Assembly (NCBI RefSeq): GCF_000832065.1
Contig: NZ_JXQM01000021.1
Coordinates: forward strand, 1-64,000
DNA length: 64,000 nt
Source: Nitrosospira sp. NpAV
GTDB taxonomy: Bacteria; Pseudomonadota; Gammaproteobacteria; Burkholderiales; Nitrosomonadaceae
Direction: 5' to 3'
Part shown: piece by piece, positions 47,176 to 56,633 of the stretch
Layout of the letters: every line of letters starts with the position of its first letter
Numbering within the stretch: position 1 is the first letter of the stretch
Translations under genes and position numbers: made by a program
The notes under the pieces: generated by a model
The model's database searches: none
The model's input: the letters and a program-made list of their open reading frames with translations, nothing else
Told to the model about the DNA's origin: nothing

Positions 47176-47628
47176 TCACGGCTTTACCGGATAACGGCTG
47201 GAAGTGGCAATGCGATTCCAGGCATTGATGACTACCGAAAGCCACTCGACAGCCGATATTTCATCTCTTGACAGATTAGCTGTTGCTTGCTCGTAGACGG
47301 CATCTGGCACTTGCCCGTCAGAGATCAGTGTAATTGCTTCTACCAGTGCCAATGATGCGCGTTCCTTTTCGGTGAAATACGCCGTTTCCCGCCAGGCTGC
47401 CAAGACACTTATGCGATCGCTTGATTCGCCACTGGATAGGGCGTCTCGAGTGTGCATCCTGATACAGAACGCGCACTGGTTGATTTGGGATGCACGAAGG
47501 CGCAACAGATGTGCAAAGCCATCCGGGATGCTTGCGGAAGCTGCGGCCTCGGTCGCTAGCTTCTCAAGGCCAATGACTGCTTGGTAAAGCGCTGGAGCGG
47601 ATTTACCCAAATTGATTCTTTCTGGCAT
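47176..47628 (-). CDS. AhpD-like carboxymuconolactone decarboxylase family protein
   Basis: 150-residue all-helical protein. The active-site motif is CAFCIRMHT (CxxCxxxH), preceded by HLLRLRASQINQ, as in AhpD-type peroxidase partners. Such proteins reduce disulfides or peroxides. The ATG at 47628 follows AAGGAGACTTC. On the same strand as cytochrome P460 and the cupin; they may be a loose stress-related group. Confidence 0.88.
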   Translation of the reverse strand: MPERINLGKSAPALYQAVIGLEKLATEAAASASIPDGFAHLLRLRASQINQCAFCIRMHTRDALSSGESSDRISVLAAWRETAYFTEKERASLALVEAITLISDGQVPDAVYEQATANLSRDEISAVEWLSVVINAWNRIATSSRYPVKP

Positions 47629-48264
47629 GAAGTCTCCTTGACTGTATGGACAGGGTTAACGAATAAGCTCACCGGCCCGGCACGCAATACCTGCCGGCAA
47701 ACAGCGGAAAACAAATTACGCAGCCGGGTCCGATACAGCGCTGGGTTCGGCGTGCCGAACCTTCAAGATCGACGACCGCCGAACTCATCCATGTGGAGTG
47801 GCACAAATTCCCGGACGCTCATTGTCAGTCGGCCGGTCACCCGCTCCACGCCGTCCGCCTGCTCATGACTATCTCCAGTAAAAGTTTGTCGATGGACCGT
47901 CTACCTGACAATGCCATTTCCGCATATTCATTTCATTTATAGGTGGGGATAAAGAAAAATCAAGCTAGAAAATGACCAAAGTTTTGCAGAAGGTGTTGGC
48001 GCAGCCTCACTGGGAGGCAGGCTCACACTCCGCGACTATGCTGCGCCGATTCCGCGGATATGGGAACACGTGAACCCCTCCTATATGGACGGTTTGATCC
48101 GGATATGATGCGCGATCTGTTGTGACCGGAATGGCGGGCTGATGACACGACTGTTGGTCTACCCTGATCGCAAGGCATGCATTAATTTCCATCCTCTACT
48201 TCGCACTTTTTCAAAAAACGATAGTCAAAATTAAGGGAGGGAGATTTTAAGTACGGAGGTCATC
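47629..48264. other. 636-base gap with degenerate coding traces
   Basis: Contains the probable NmrA-like fragment on the reverse strand (47763-47900). On the forward strand, 47991-48120 reads like broken coding sequence (GVGAASLGGRLTLRDYAAPI, then a frame shift to YGRFDPDMMRDLL). Neither is an intact gene. Confidence 0.4.
47763..47900 (-). pseudogene. possible C-terminal fragment of an NmrA-like NAD(P)-binding protein
   Basis: A short open stretch ending at 47763 reads VERVTGRLTMSVREFVPLHM. It resembles the C-terminal 'TGRxPxTxREF' element of NAD(P)H-binding NmrA-like reductases. No start or nucleotide-binding part is present nearby. The match is short, so the call is tentative. Confidence 0.35.
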
Positions 48265-48528
48265 ATGAAAACAATGCTTGAGATTTTGATGACGGCGCCG
48301 CCGGAACAAGTGACGCGATGCAAAATAGCCTTGGTGGAAATTGCACATGGCCACTGGGATGCCGCTGCCTCGACAATGGAAGACGCGATAGACGAATCTG
48401 AAGCGGGAGAATGGGTGTTTGATTGCATAGAAATGCGGGATTTTTGCCTGACCATGGATAGAGTGAAATGCCAGGGACTAACCGGTATAGAGCGGACTGA
48501 ATCAGACAGGGTTTATTTAGTGGTCTGA
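48265..48528 (+). CDS. small hypothetical acidic protein
   Basis: 87 residues, acidic, no signal. Good ribosome-binding site (GGAGG, 6 bases before the ATG). Contains three Cys and the pattern GHWDAAASTMEDAIDESEAGEW. No family recognised; the clear translation start supports it. Confidence 0.55.
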   Translation: MKTMLEILMTAPPEQVTRCKIALVEIAHGHWDAAASTMEDAIDESEAGEWVFDCIEMRDFCLTMDRVKCQGLTGIERTESDRVYLVV

Positions 48529-48648
48529 ACGCGTAAGCCAGGTGTCGAAAGGATAAATGTTGTGCTTTGGTAGTTGTTCTACCAAGTTCTCTTTTTTTTC
48601 TTGATAGATACCAGCCAGGGTGGCATGTTGCAGAATGCGTGGCCGCTA

Positions 48649-49338
48649 TTAGTTGCCCGTGGTCGAAATACGAAACTCACGGACCGTTTCCAACGCACGT
48701 AATTCTTCCGCAAGAGCTGACGTGCTGCCGGGATTGGTCGTTCGAATATCCATGCGATATTCGAACAATCCGGCTTGGGTAATGCGATAACTTGTATTTG
48801 CAATCGTAAACCCATAATTAGATAAAATATTCTTTACTTCTTCTTCCGGCATCACGTTATTCCTGTCGAAGCTGACGTGATATTGCGCGTACGACTGCAT
48901 GGGCACCCGATCTTCAATCAGTTGAAATAGAGTGAGAATCCCGATTGCGAGGATGGTCCCTACGATGGCGGGGAAATAAAATCCTATGCCCATCAGGATA
49001 CCGATCCCGGCCGTAATCCAGATGGAAGCGGCGGTCGTCAACCCGCGAATGCTCAATCCTTCCTTGAAAATCACTCCAGCGCCAAGAAAACCTATGCCCG
49101 TCATGATCCCCTGAGCCATCCGGGTTGGATCCGTCCGCACACTCCCAGGCGGCATGCCGGGCATCCACATCCATTCATACAGCGCCACCAGCATCAACAG
49201 GCTGGACGCTAGGCATACAAGCGCATGAGTTCGGAAACCGGCGGGATGGCCGTGCAGGCTTCTCTCGAAGCCGATGGCCCCGCCCGCAATGAGCGCTCCA
49301 ATCAGATGGAGGGTGATTATGGAATATTCAGCACTCAT
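48649..49338 (-). CDS. MgtC/SapB family membrane protein
   Basis: 229 residues. An N-terminal MgtC domain with about five membrane helices has the family signatures IAGGAIGFERSLHGHPAGFR, RTHALVCLASSLLML, and GIGFLGAGVIFKEG. The C-terminal soluble ACT-like part is shorter than in Salmonella MgtC. The family inhibits F-ATPase or adapts cells to low Mg2+ and phosphate in pathogens; in environmental bacteria the role is unclear. The ATG at 49338 has GGGGCTGGT directly upstream. Confidence 0.88.
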   Translation of the reverse strand: MSAEYSIITLHLIGALIAGGAIGFERSLHGHPAGFRTHALVCLASSLLMLVALYEWMWMPGMPPGSVRTDPTRMAQGIMTGIGFLGAGVIFKEGLSIRGLTTAASIWITAGIGILMGIGFYFPAIVGTILAIGILTLFQLIEDRVPMQSYAQYHVSFDRNNVMPEEEVKNILSNYGFTIANTSYRITQAGLFEYRMDIRTTNPGSTSALAEELRALETVREFRISTTGN

Positions 49339-49491
49339 ACCAGCCCCAAGATTTTGGATCCGGTGCCTGGGCAATAAAACTTCCCGCCGGATAAATACTA
49401 TTCCCCCGATAGCATTTCCATCTTCTACCGGGCAACAGGAGGATGCTCGCGAGCTCCCTATAGTTGTTTTGGTCTGGCTATCTGCTTGAGA

Positions 49492-50235
49492 TCATGCAAC
49501 GCCGCCACTAGCGCTGATGTTTTGTCCCGTGACCCAACCCGCTTCGTTACTCACCAGAAAAAGTACCACCCCGGCTATGTCTTCCGGCTCACCCACACGG
49601 CCAACAAATGACATGCTTGCCATACGCTTGATGGTTTCCTCGCTTTTGCCGGTGGTAAACATTTCCGTATTCACCGGCCCCGGCGAAACAATATTGGCGG
49701 TAATGCCGCGCCTCCCCTGTTCCTTTGCGAAAACGCGCGTCAGCTGTTCCACGGCGCCTTTGCTGGCCGCGTAAGCCCCATAATTCGGCAGCATCAGCCG
49801 GGTGACAGTACTGGATAGGCTGACTACCCGGCCGCCATCCGCAAGCCGGGTTGATGCCTCGCGTAAAGCATAAAATACGCTCTTGACGTTGATATTCAAA
49901 ACCCGGTCGAAATCCTCGTCGCTGATCTCGGCCATGTTCCTGGAAATAAGCACACCCGCATTATTGACGAGAATATCCACGCGGCTGAAGTGTTCGATAG
50001 CCGTATCGAAAAGCTTGCGCATCTCAGCCGAACTGCTGACATCCGCTCTGACCGGAATCGACTCGCCTCCTGCTTCCGCGATCGCGGCGCAAACGGCCCC
50101 GGCGGCCTTCTGGTTGCCAAGATAATTAACGATGACTTTCGCACCCGCACCCGCCAACGTTCTTGCAATCCCCGCGCCGATGCCACGCGACGCGCCGGTG
50201 ATAATGGCAACTTTATCCTGAAGTGGTTTTTTCAT
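49492..50235 (-). CDS. SDR-family oxidoreductase (FabG-like)
   Basis: About 247 residues. Cofactor motif VAIITGASRGIGAGIARTLA, NNAG in DILVNNAGVLISRN, and catalytic YAASKGA (Tyr-x3-Lys) with an upstream Ser (SLSSTV). Ends with the FabG-like GWVTGQNISASGGVA. NAD(P)-dependent reduction of an unknown carbonyl substrate. The start is uncertain: ATG at 50235, 50247 or 50256, none with a clear ribosome-binding site. Co-directional with wrbA upstream. Confidence 0.9.
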   Translation of the reverse strand: MKKPLQDKVAIITGASRGIGAGIARTLAGAGAKVIVNYLGNQKAAGAVCAAIAEAGGESIPVRADVSSSAEMRKLFDTAIEHFSRVDILVNNAGVLISRNMAEISDEDFDRVLNINVKSVFYALREASTRLADGGRVVSLSSTVTRLMLPNYGAYAASKGAVEQLTRVFAKEQGRRGITANIVSPGPVNTEMFTTGKSEETIKRMASMSFVGRVGEPEDIAGVVLFLVSNEAGWVTGQNISASGGVA

Positions 50236-50313
50236 TTTCGTGACCATGGCCGGCATCTTGCCGGTGCAATGTACTCGACGTTTGCTTCTTACTGGAATCG
50301 TATTCCTTGAATC

Positions 50314-50916
50314 CTATGCACATTGTTTCTTCGCAATCTCCGCCACATGCCTTCCCTGAAAACGGGCAATTTTCAGCTCATTTTCCGAGGGTTGGCGACT
50401 GCCATCGCCGCCAGCCAGCGTTCCCGCACCATAGGGTGATCCACCGGTAATCTCATCCATGTTAAGCAGTTCCTGACAGGTATAGGGAACGCCTACAATA
50501 ATCATGCCTTGATGCAGCAAGGTGTTATGAAAAGACGTAATAGTGGTTTCTTGTCCGCCATGTTGCGTGGCGGTGGAGGTGAACACGCTGGCGACCTTGC
50601 CGGCCAGGCCGCCACTCAGCCACAACCGGCCGGTCTGGTCGAGAAAATTGCGCATCTGCGCACACATGTTGCCAAAACGGGTAGGCGTGCCGAAGATGAT
50701 CGCATCGTACGTGGGCAATTCGTCCACCGTGGCAATAGGTGCAGCCTGGTCGAGCTTGGCGCCTGCTTTTCGCGCCACTTCTTCTGGCACCAGTTCGGAG
50801 ACGCGCTTGATGGTAACCTCGGTGCCTACGACGCTGCGCGCGCCTTCGGCTACCGCTCCCGCCATGGTTTCGACGTGACCATACATGCTGTAATAAAGAA
50901 TAAGAATTTTTGCCAT
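50314..50916 (-). CDS. wrbA: NAD(P)H:quinone oxidoreductase WrbA
   Basis: 200-residue flavodoxin-like FMN protein making two-electron reductions of quinones. Signatures: [16 protein letters not shown] (FMN phosphate loop), [20 protein letters not shown], and the [12 protein letters not shown] segment characteristic of WrbA. Length matches E. coli WrbA (198). AAGGGAGGC precedes the ATG. Confidence 0.96.
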   Translation of the reverse strand: MAKILILYYSMYGHVETMAGAVAEGARSVVGTEVTIKRVSELVPEEVARKAGAKLDQAAPIATVDELPTYDAIIFGTPTRFGNMCAQMRNFLDQTGRLWLSGGLAGKVASVFTSTATQHGGQETTITSFHNTLLHQGMIIVGVPYTCQELLNMDEITGGSPYGAGTLAGGDGSRQPSENELKIARFQGRHVAEIAKKQCA

Positions 50917-50976
50917 GTCATGCCTCCCTTTTAGAATGTACCGATGCGTCGAATATCGTTACTGGAAATATAGGAA

Positions 50977-51366
50977 TCAGGAATAACTTTCTGCAAAACT
51001 CAGTTCCACGCCGTTTCCCGCCGGATCCTTAAGGAATAATTGGCTGATTCCCATTGAGGGCACCCGGCCTGTCGTGAATGGGATGTTATGCTGTTTCAAG
51101 CGTGTTTCCATTTCTGCACGGTCGGTGCAGGTGAACGCCACATGATCAAAAGTGGTGGCGGTATGCATGAGGCGCGCTTCATTGGGCCGTGTCTGGCTCA
51201 GATGGAGAATGCATTGATTCCCGGCATAAAGCCAGTAGCCAGGAGTCCCAAGATCCGGCCGCTGGCCTTGCTGAAGCCCAACTATGTCGCAATAGAATGC
51301 CTTGAGTTTATCCATGAGATCACGCGGGGCGCGCAGATTGAAATGGTTGAAACCAATCGTAGTCAT
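50977..51366 (-). CDS. VOC-family (glyoxalase-like) protein
   Basis: 129 residues, two beta-alpha-beta-beta-beta units. N-terminal metal His in TIGFNHFNLRAP, then FYCDIVGLQQGQRPD. The second unit has DHVAFTCTDRAEME and LKDPAGNGVELSFAE with the C-terminal Glu ligand. Fits a dioxygenase/glyoxalase fold metalloenzyme; substrate unknown. The ATG at 51366 is chosen by family N-terminus; upstream codons lack support. Confidence 0.85.
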   Translation of the reverse strand: MTTIGFNHFNLRAPRDLMDKLKAFYCDIVGLQQGQRPDLGTPGYWLYAGNQCILHLSQTRPNEARLMHTATTFDHVAFTCTDRAEMETRLKQHNIPFTTGRVPSMGISQLFLKDPAGNGVELSFAESYS

Positions 51367-51590
51367 AGGAATTCCCGGTAGTTGGCGCTCAAGATGGGCA
51401 TCATTCACGCATGTCGGGTTAGCGTAGCGTAACCTCCGACAATCCAATCATTCTACTTTTGCAGATCTATTGCTGGATCATACTCATCCGACTGCTTATG
51501 ATATGTTCTTTATATGTCTTCATGTTAAGTTATTTTCTTAAACCAAAATATCATGTTTTCGCCTAATGAGGTTTGCAAGTAGCCTATTCG

Positions 51591-52247
51591 TTATTGCTTG
51601 GCCCCGCTATTTTTCAGTAATTCCGCGGTGTTATGGTGTTGCCTGGCCACCGCCCATTTCAGGGCGGTTCCTCCCAACTCATTGCTGATATTTGGGTCTG
51701 CCCCATTTTTTAGCAGGACCTTGACGGTATCGGAATGATTCCCTCTTGCCGCCATCATTAATGCCGTTGTCCCGTTATCGGATGTCGCGTTGATCGGCGC
51801 GCCCCCGTCCAACAGCAACTGGACAATTTTCGGGTGTCCGCCGGTTGCGGCATACAGCAGTGGATTCCATCCCGGATGATTGATCTCGGCACCCTTGATA
51901 TAAAGTTTCTCTACGATATTGTAGAGGCCGTTGTAGCTGGCAAGCATGATGGCGGTTTCACCATACTTGTTGCGCAGATTGAGCTTGGCGCCTGCGTCTA
52001 TCAAAAGATCCACCAGCTTGGCATTTTTATGCCGGACGGCCACCATCAGCAGCGTATTTCCCCGCTCATCCGGCGTGTTGGGATCGGCACCCTGGGTCAG
52101 CAGCTTTGCTATATCCGAAATTTGATCGTTTTCCACCGCCGAGCGTAAATCTTCATAGGCCCCTGCCGCGGCAAGCGGCGGCTGGCACAAACTGGCGGCG
52201 AGCAGAAGGCAAGCCAGGGAAAAGGGCTTTCTTGACACATTCATCAT
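51591..52247 (-). CDS. secreted ankyrin-repeat protein
   Basis: 218 residues: signal peptide (SLACLLLAASLCQPPLAAAG), then about five ankyrin repeats of ~33 residues (ERGNTLLMVAVRHKNAKLVD, YGETAIMLASYNGLYNIVEK, NGTTALMMAARGNHSDTVKV and others). Probably a periplasmic protein-binding scaffold. Its ATG directly follows the tatD stop (TGA-ATG-ATG), so it is translationally coupled to tatD. Similar pairings of tatD with ankyrin genes occur in other betaproteobacteria (from general knowledge). Confidence 0.92.
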   Translation of the reverse strand: MMNVSRKPFSLACLLLAASLCQPPLAAAGAYEDLRSAVENDQISDIAKLLTQGADPNTPDERGNTLLMVAVRHKNAKLVDLLIDAGAKLNLRNKYGETAIMLASYNGLYNIVEKLYIKGAEINHPGWNPLLYAATGGHPKIVQLLLDGGAPINATSDNGTTALMMAARGNHSDTVKVLLKNGADPNISNELGGTALKWAVARQHHNTAELLKNSGAKQ

Positions 52248-53012
52248 TCAGGCTGCCTTGAAAAGGTTGAAAAAATTAGCTGTCGTGACTGTAGCGACCT
52301 CGTCCACGCCGATGCCGCGCAATGCTGCTATTTCTTCCGCAACGTGCCGTACAAAGGCAGGTTGATTCATCTTGCCGCGATGAGGTACGGGAGCGAGATA
52401 AGGCGAATCGGTTTCTATCAGCATTCTTTCCAGTTTGATCTTTTTGGCGACATCCTTGAGCGCAAGGGCATTCTTGAAGGTGACAATGCCTGAAAAAGAA
52501 ATATAGAAATTCATTTCCATCGCTTGCTGCGCCACCTCCCAGCTTTCCGTAAAGCAATGCATCACTCCGCCGACATTATCGGCGCCCTCCTCCGCCATGA
52601 TGCGTAGCGTGTCCGCCGCGGCTTCGCGGGTGTGTATGATGAGCGGCTTGCCAGATTGCCGTGCCGCGCGTATGTGCTGGCGGAAGCGTTCCCGCTGCCA
52701 CTCCAGGTCGCCTTTCAGGCGAAAATAATCCAATCCGGTCTCACCGATGGCAATGACTTTGGGATGGCCGGCCAGAGACGCTAGCTGCGCTGCCTGCGGC
52801 TCCGTCAGGTTTTCATAATCGGGATGAACGCCGACGGATGCAAACAGGTTCGAATGGGCTTCCGCCAGTGCAAGTACGCGGGGAAAGTCTTCGAGATTAA
52901 CGCTCACGCAAAGCGCGTGGCTGACCTTATTGGCCTTCATGCCATCCAGCAGTTCGCCGAGATTGCAGGCAAGATCGGGAAAATCAAGATGGCAGTGGGA
53001 ATCGACAAACAT
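52248..53012 (-). CDS. tatD: TatD-family metal-dependent DNase
   Basis: 254 residues, TIM-barrel metallohydrolase with 3'-5' nuclease activity in characterised members. Metal ligands visible: DSHCHLDF (HxH), GETGLDYFR (Glu), IIHTRE (His), GVMHCFTE (His) and IETDSPYLAP (Asp). It lies downstream of tmk-holB on the same strand, the usual neighbourhood; the pilZ gene often found between holB and tatD is absent. Confidence 0.95.
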   Translation of the reverse strand: MFVDSHCHLDFPDLACNLGELLDGMKANKVSHALCVSVNLEDFPRVLALAEAHSNLFASVGVHPDYENLTEPQAAQLASLAGHPKVIAIGETGLDYFRLKGDLEWQRERFRQHIRAARQSGKPLIIHTREAAADTLRIMAEEGADNVGGVMHCFTESWEVAQQAMEMNFYISFSGIVTFKNALALKDVAKKIKLERMLIETDSPYLAPVPHRGKMNQPAFVRHVAEEIAALRGIGVDEVATVTTANFFNLFKAA

Positions 53013-53087
53013 GGGTCATAATAAGAAAGGGTCGCAAAGTTGAACAGGGCCGGGTAGCTTACTATACCCCTCGTTCATATCCCCTAG

Positions 53088-54200
53088 TCATGCCTGATTT
53101 GGGCCGGAAGATGCGGGGGCAATCGACATCACGTAGGAAAACAGCATTTCCTCCAGAAATAATCTGGGATTAAGCGGATGATGCGCCAGCCGTCGTGTTG
53201 CATTCAAGGTACGCAAATAAGCCGCCAGCGCGCGTGGATCGATCTCCGATGCCAGTGATTTTATGGTGGCAAGCATATCCAGATGGTAGCGGATTTTTCC
53301 GGTAGTGCAAAAACTCATCAAATCATAGCACCATTTCTGCAACCAGTTGACCAGTGTGGGTAGATCCAGTTTCTGCATTTCCTCTGCCAGCACGATCGGG
53401 TTGAAGTTGCCCGGTGCGCTGATTTGCCTGATGAACGCCTCATGCCGCGCAAGATAATCGTCATCGTTGAATTCCAGCGCGGCCAATGGTGCGTAGCCTG
53501 CGGAAGCCAGACATGTCGCCGGATCTTTGACCCCCTGCTGTGCAAGCCAGGCAGTTGCCGTTGCGGGATCGGGTGCTGGCATTGGGATTTGGCGGCATCG
53601 GCTACGCAGGGTCGGCAGCAGATGTTGCGCGTGGTGCGTTACCAGAACGAACAATGTCAGCGGCGGCGGCTCCTCCAGATTTTTCAGCAAGGCATTGGCG
53701 GCGGCGGGGTTCATTGTTTCCGCCGGATGAATCAGGACAACTTTGTAGCCATTCTGATGACTGGATATATTAATGAAATCGGCAATGTCGCGGACTTGGG
53801 CAACGGTGATTTGTTTGCTGGGTTTTTTCTTGGATTTTGAACCACCGGGCTCCCCGGCAAAATCCGCGAGAGGTTCCATCTCGGCGCCCATTCCCGCGTC
53901 TGCGCCGCCCTCACTTGAACTGTTCTCGGATGATCCCGCCATTGCCATTAGTGCTTCCGGCTCGATCAGGCGAAAATCCGGATGACCGCCCTGTTCAAAC
54001 CATCCGCAGCTTCGACAGTTCTCGCACGCATATCCTTCAATCGAGGGTTTTTCGCATAGCCAGAACTTCGCCAGTTGGCGGGCGAATACGAGTTTGCCGA
54101 TTCCTTGTCTGCCCCTCAGCAACAAGGCATGGCCCAAGGACGCGCTGTCTTGCGTCAGCATTCGCCATGTCTCTTTTTGCCATGAGAATATATTGTTCAT
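53088..54200 (-). CDS. holB: DNA polymerase III subunit delta'
   Basis: 370 residues, clamp-loader subunit. P-loop-like GRQGIGKLVFARQLA, the zinc-binding Cys set (FWLCEKP then CENCRSC), and MNPAAANALLKNLEEPPPLT with the SRC motif in TLRSRCRQI. Residues about 88-128 form a Ser/Gly/Asp/Lys-rich insertion longer than in E. coli. Its ATG overlaps the tmk stop by one base (TAATG). Confidence 0.95.
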   Translation of the reverse strand: MNNIFSWQKETWRMLTQDSASLGHALLLRGRQGIGKLVFARQLAKFWLCEKPSIEGYACENCRSCGWFEQGGHPDFRLIEPEALMAMAGSSENSSSEGGADAGMGAEMEPLADFAGEPGGSKSKKKPSKQITVAQVRDIADFINISSHQNGYKVVLIHPAETMNPAAANALLKNLEEPPPLTLFVLVTHHAQHLLPTLRSRCRQIPMPAPDPATATAWLAQQGVKDPATCLASAGYAPLAALEFNDDDYLARHEAFIRQISAPGNFNPIVLAEEMQKLDLPTLVNWLQKWCYDLMSFCTTGKIRYHLDMLATIKSLASEIDPRALAAYLRTLNATRRLAHHPLNPRLFLEEMLFSYVMSIAPASSGPNQA

Positions 54201-54817
54201 TAACAGATAGATATAATGATTTGATCAAGTGATTTCTTAACTTCTTCCAGAGGCTGGGTTGCATCTATCACACTTATACGCTGGGGAAATTTATGCGCCC
54301 GTTCCAGATAAGCGTCTCGTACCTTTTCAAAGAATGCATCCTGCTCTTTTTCGAACCGGTCAGCCGGTTTGATGGCATTTATCCGTTGCCTGCCTACTTC
54401 GACGGTCACATCGAAATAAAGCGTGAGATCGGGTTGAAATTTCCCTTGTACCCATTGCTCCAGACTATCGAGTTTCTGCATTGCCAGACCCCTGCCTCCC
54501 CCCTGATATGCAAAACTTGCGTCGGTGAAGCGGTCTGAAATCACCCAGTCGCCTCGCGCCAGAGCCGGAAAAATGACCTTATCCAAATGCTCCCGCCGTG
54601 CCGCGAACATCAGCAGCGCCTCGGTTTCCGCGTGCATTGTCCCATTATTGTCGAGCAGGAGTTCGCGTAAAGCCTCTCCTAAAGGGGTGCCTCCTGGCTC
54701 GCGTGTCACGACGACGGCTTTTCCCTTACTCCGAAGAATATTTTCCAGCCAGCTGAGATGGGTACTTTTGCCTGCGCCGTCCAAGCCTTCGAGCGTGATG
54801 AATTTACCGGGGATCAT
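54200..54817 (-). CDS. tmk: thymidylate kinase
   Basis: About 205 residues; phosphorylates dTMP to dTDP. P-loop [14 protein letters not shown], the DRx-type motif [11 protein letters not shown], and [17 protein letters not shown] (lid and substrate region). The ATG at 54817 ([11 protein letters not shown]) matches family N-termini; an ATG at 54838 is also possible. First gene of the tmk-holB-tatD-ankyrin run. Confidence 0.96.
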   Translation of the reverse strand: MIPGKFITLEGLDGAGKSTHLSWLENILRSKGKAVVVTREPGGTPLGEALRELLLDNNGTMHAETEALLMFAARREHLDKVIFPALARGDWVISDRFTDASFAYQGGGRGLAMQKLDSLEQWVQGKFQPDLTLYFDVTVEVGRQRINAIKPADRFEKEQDAFFEKVRDAYLERAHKFPQRISVIDATQPLEEVKKSLDQIIISIC

Positions 54818-55055
54818 ATTCGTGACGGAAAAAACCATTGTCCATTTTGCAGTGCAGTTTATCTTATACTCGAAGGCGGCAATAGCCCTTGCCTCATTTT
54901 GCTGGAAACCAATGAGGCGGAAACCATCATGACAATTGATTTATAATTGGAAACCTGCGCTAAAAGGTATACCATCAACGCAGGGAACCACTACCGCTGC
55001 CGTAGCGTTGGCATAGTTTCTCACGGAAGGTATAAAAGCACTCAGGAGCTTAACC

Positions 55056-55727
55056 ATGGCTTACAATCGTAGCAGCTCATTGGCCCGGTATATCGGTTTG
55101 GTGGCGTTGATGTCCGGCATCTGCTTACCCACCGCTTATGCCGAGCCGGAACCGCAGGCGGCGAAGGAGGCATCCGAGAGTCGTTCTGTCAGCGAACCCT
55201 TGACGGATTTCGAGAAGATGGAATTGCACTATCGGCGCTATAGCACCGCCGCCAATAATATGGCTGAGTTAGTCAAACAGTTGAACCAGAAAATTCAGGA
55301 TGTCTCCCTGGCCGCCAAGACCGTTGAAGCAAAAAACAATTCCCATAACAGGCGTCTGCTGGAAGAAAAATTACGCCAACTGGAAAATACCCGCACATCT
55401 GTCAGCCATCAGTATGCGCAGCTGCACTCGCAGATGCAAAATGAATATCGCAGCTACACCGCCTTGAGTAGCGACCTGAAGGCCCAATACAACCCGGGCA
55501 GCGACTCAAAGACCCCAACGGAAACCGCCACAGACATAAAAACCAAGCCTGTGAAGAAAGACTCAACGGCTAAAGACGCAAAAGCCAAGAATGCAAAGGC
55601 CAAGGATTTATCCAGCGAGCAAAAAATCAAGGAACCTCAAGCGGCAAACCTTCCCGCTAACGATCCGCAAATCCTGGACTTGGATACAGCGGAACTTAGG
55701 GCGAGGCGCGATGGACGAAAAAATTGA
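55056..55727 (+). CDS. secreted coiled-coil protein, unknown function
   Basis: 223 residues. Signal peptide (IGLVALMSGICLPTAYAEP), then a long helical region with heptads (about 65-145: ANNMAELVKQLNQKIQDVSL, LRQLENTRTSVSHQYAQLHS) and a Lys/Ala/Asp-rich disordered tail (KDAKAKNAKAKD). A YxxxAxxMxxxVK-like pattern is shared with the protein at 38518-38940. Likely periplasmic. AGGAGC precedes the ATG. Confidence 0.75.
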   Translation: MAYNRSSSLARYIGLVALMSGICLPTAYAEPEPQAAKEASESRSVSEPLTDFEKMELHYRRYSTAANNMAELVKQLNQKIQDVSLAAKTVEAKNNSHNRRLLEEKLRQLENTRTSVSHQYAQLHSQMQNEYRSYTALSSDLKAQYNPGSDSKTPTETATDIKTKPVKKDSTAKDAKAKNAKAKDLSSEQKIKEPQAANLPANDPQILDLDTAELRARRDGRKN

Positions 55728-55923
55728 ATCCAGCCCCCAGTCCCAACCTCCTCTGCTTCAGCACCGGTTTTAAGTCCTATCCTGCTAAGTTATTGACTTT
55801 CAATTAGATCCGGCGTGGGATAGTAGGTGTTTTGTCACGCCGGCTTGACCGGGAAGCCAGTCCAAACAAAATAATGACGTGCCTAGAAGGTCACTGGACG
55901 GGCCGAGCACCGGATCAATCATA

Positions 55924-56631
55924 TTATCGTGAAATACCCCATACTTCAGCCAGACGCGCGTCACGGCCGCAATTACTGCGGTAGTACGAATAGCGAATCG
56001 GGTTCTTGATGTAGTAGTCCTGATGATATTCCTCCGCCGGATAAAACGTGGTAGCGGGCAATATTTCCGTTACGATAGGTTGGGTAAAACGGCCGGAGGC
56101 TGCCAGCTCTGCTTTGGATGTTTCGGCTTGCCGCTGCTGATCGGCATCATGATAGAAGATCGCGCTACGATATTGCGAGCCGTCATCGCAGAATTGACGG
56201 TTGGGTGTAAGCGGGTCGATGGTTGGCCAGAATGCCGTTAATAGCTTGGAGAAGCTCGTTTTCGCGGGATCAAAACGCACCTGCACCGCTTCGATATGTC
56301 CGGTTTTTCCCCCCGATACCTGCTTGTAGGTCGGGTTAACGGTCTTGCCGCCAATATAGCCTGACGTGGTGGATATCACGCCCGGTACTTTGTCGAAATC
56401 CGCCTCTGTGCACCAGAAGCAGCCTCCGGCGAAGGTGGCGATACCCACCGGTGATCCCGATGGAAGATCAATGTTTGCGAACTTGCTGCCCGTATCCGTG
56501 CGCGTGTCTGGCTGTCCGCATGCGGCTAACGCAGCGACCAACAGCACCAGCGCCAGCAGCGTGCCCCTGTGCTTTGGAGCGGTGGATTGAAAGCGAGCAG
56601 AATGATAACGAGTATGATCCTGGCCACTCAT
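55924..56631 (-). CDS. msrA: peptide methionine sulfoxide reductase MsrA, exported lipoprotein form
   Basis: 235 residues. A long N-terminal signal with a lipobox (LLVAALAACGQ) precedes the catalytic domain, whose motif GGCFWCTEADFDK holds the nucleophilic Cys. GYIGGKTVNPTYKQVSGGKT, EAVQVRFDP and the C-terminal PAEEYHQDYY are also conserved. Reduces Met-S-sulfoxide; the signal places it in the periplasm, anchored to a membrane. It starts two bases after the msrB stop. Confidence 0.94.
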   Translation of the reverse strand: MSGQDHTRYHSARFQSTAPKHRGTLLALVLLVAALAACGQPDTRTDTGSKFANIDLPSGSPVGIATFAGGCFWCTEADFDKVPGVISTTSGYIGGKTVNPTYKQVSGGKTGHIEAVQVRFDPAKTSFSKLLTAFWPTIDPLTPNRQFCDDGSQYRSAIFYHDADQQRQAETSKAELAASGRFTQPIVTEILPATTFYPAEEYHQDYYIKNPIRYSYYRSNCGRDARLAEVWGISR

Positions 56632-56633
56632 GA

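Noticed and set aside
47991-48120. Possible transposase C-terminal fragment (DYAAPIPRIWEHVNP, then YGRFDPDMM in another frame)
   Set aside because: Suggestive of broken coding sequence but I could not tie it to a named transposase family.
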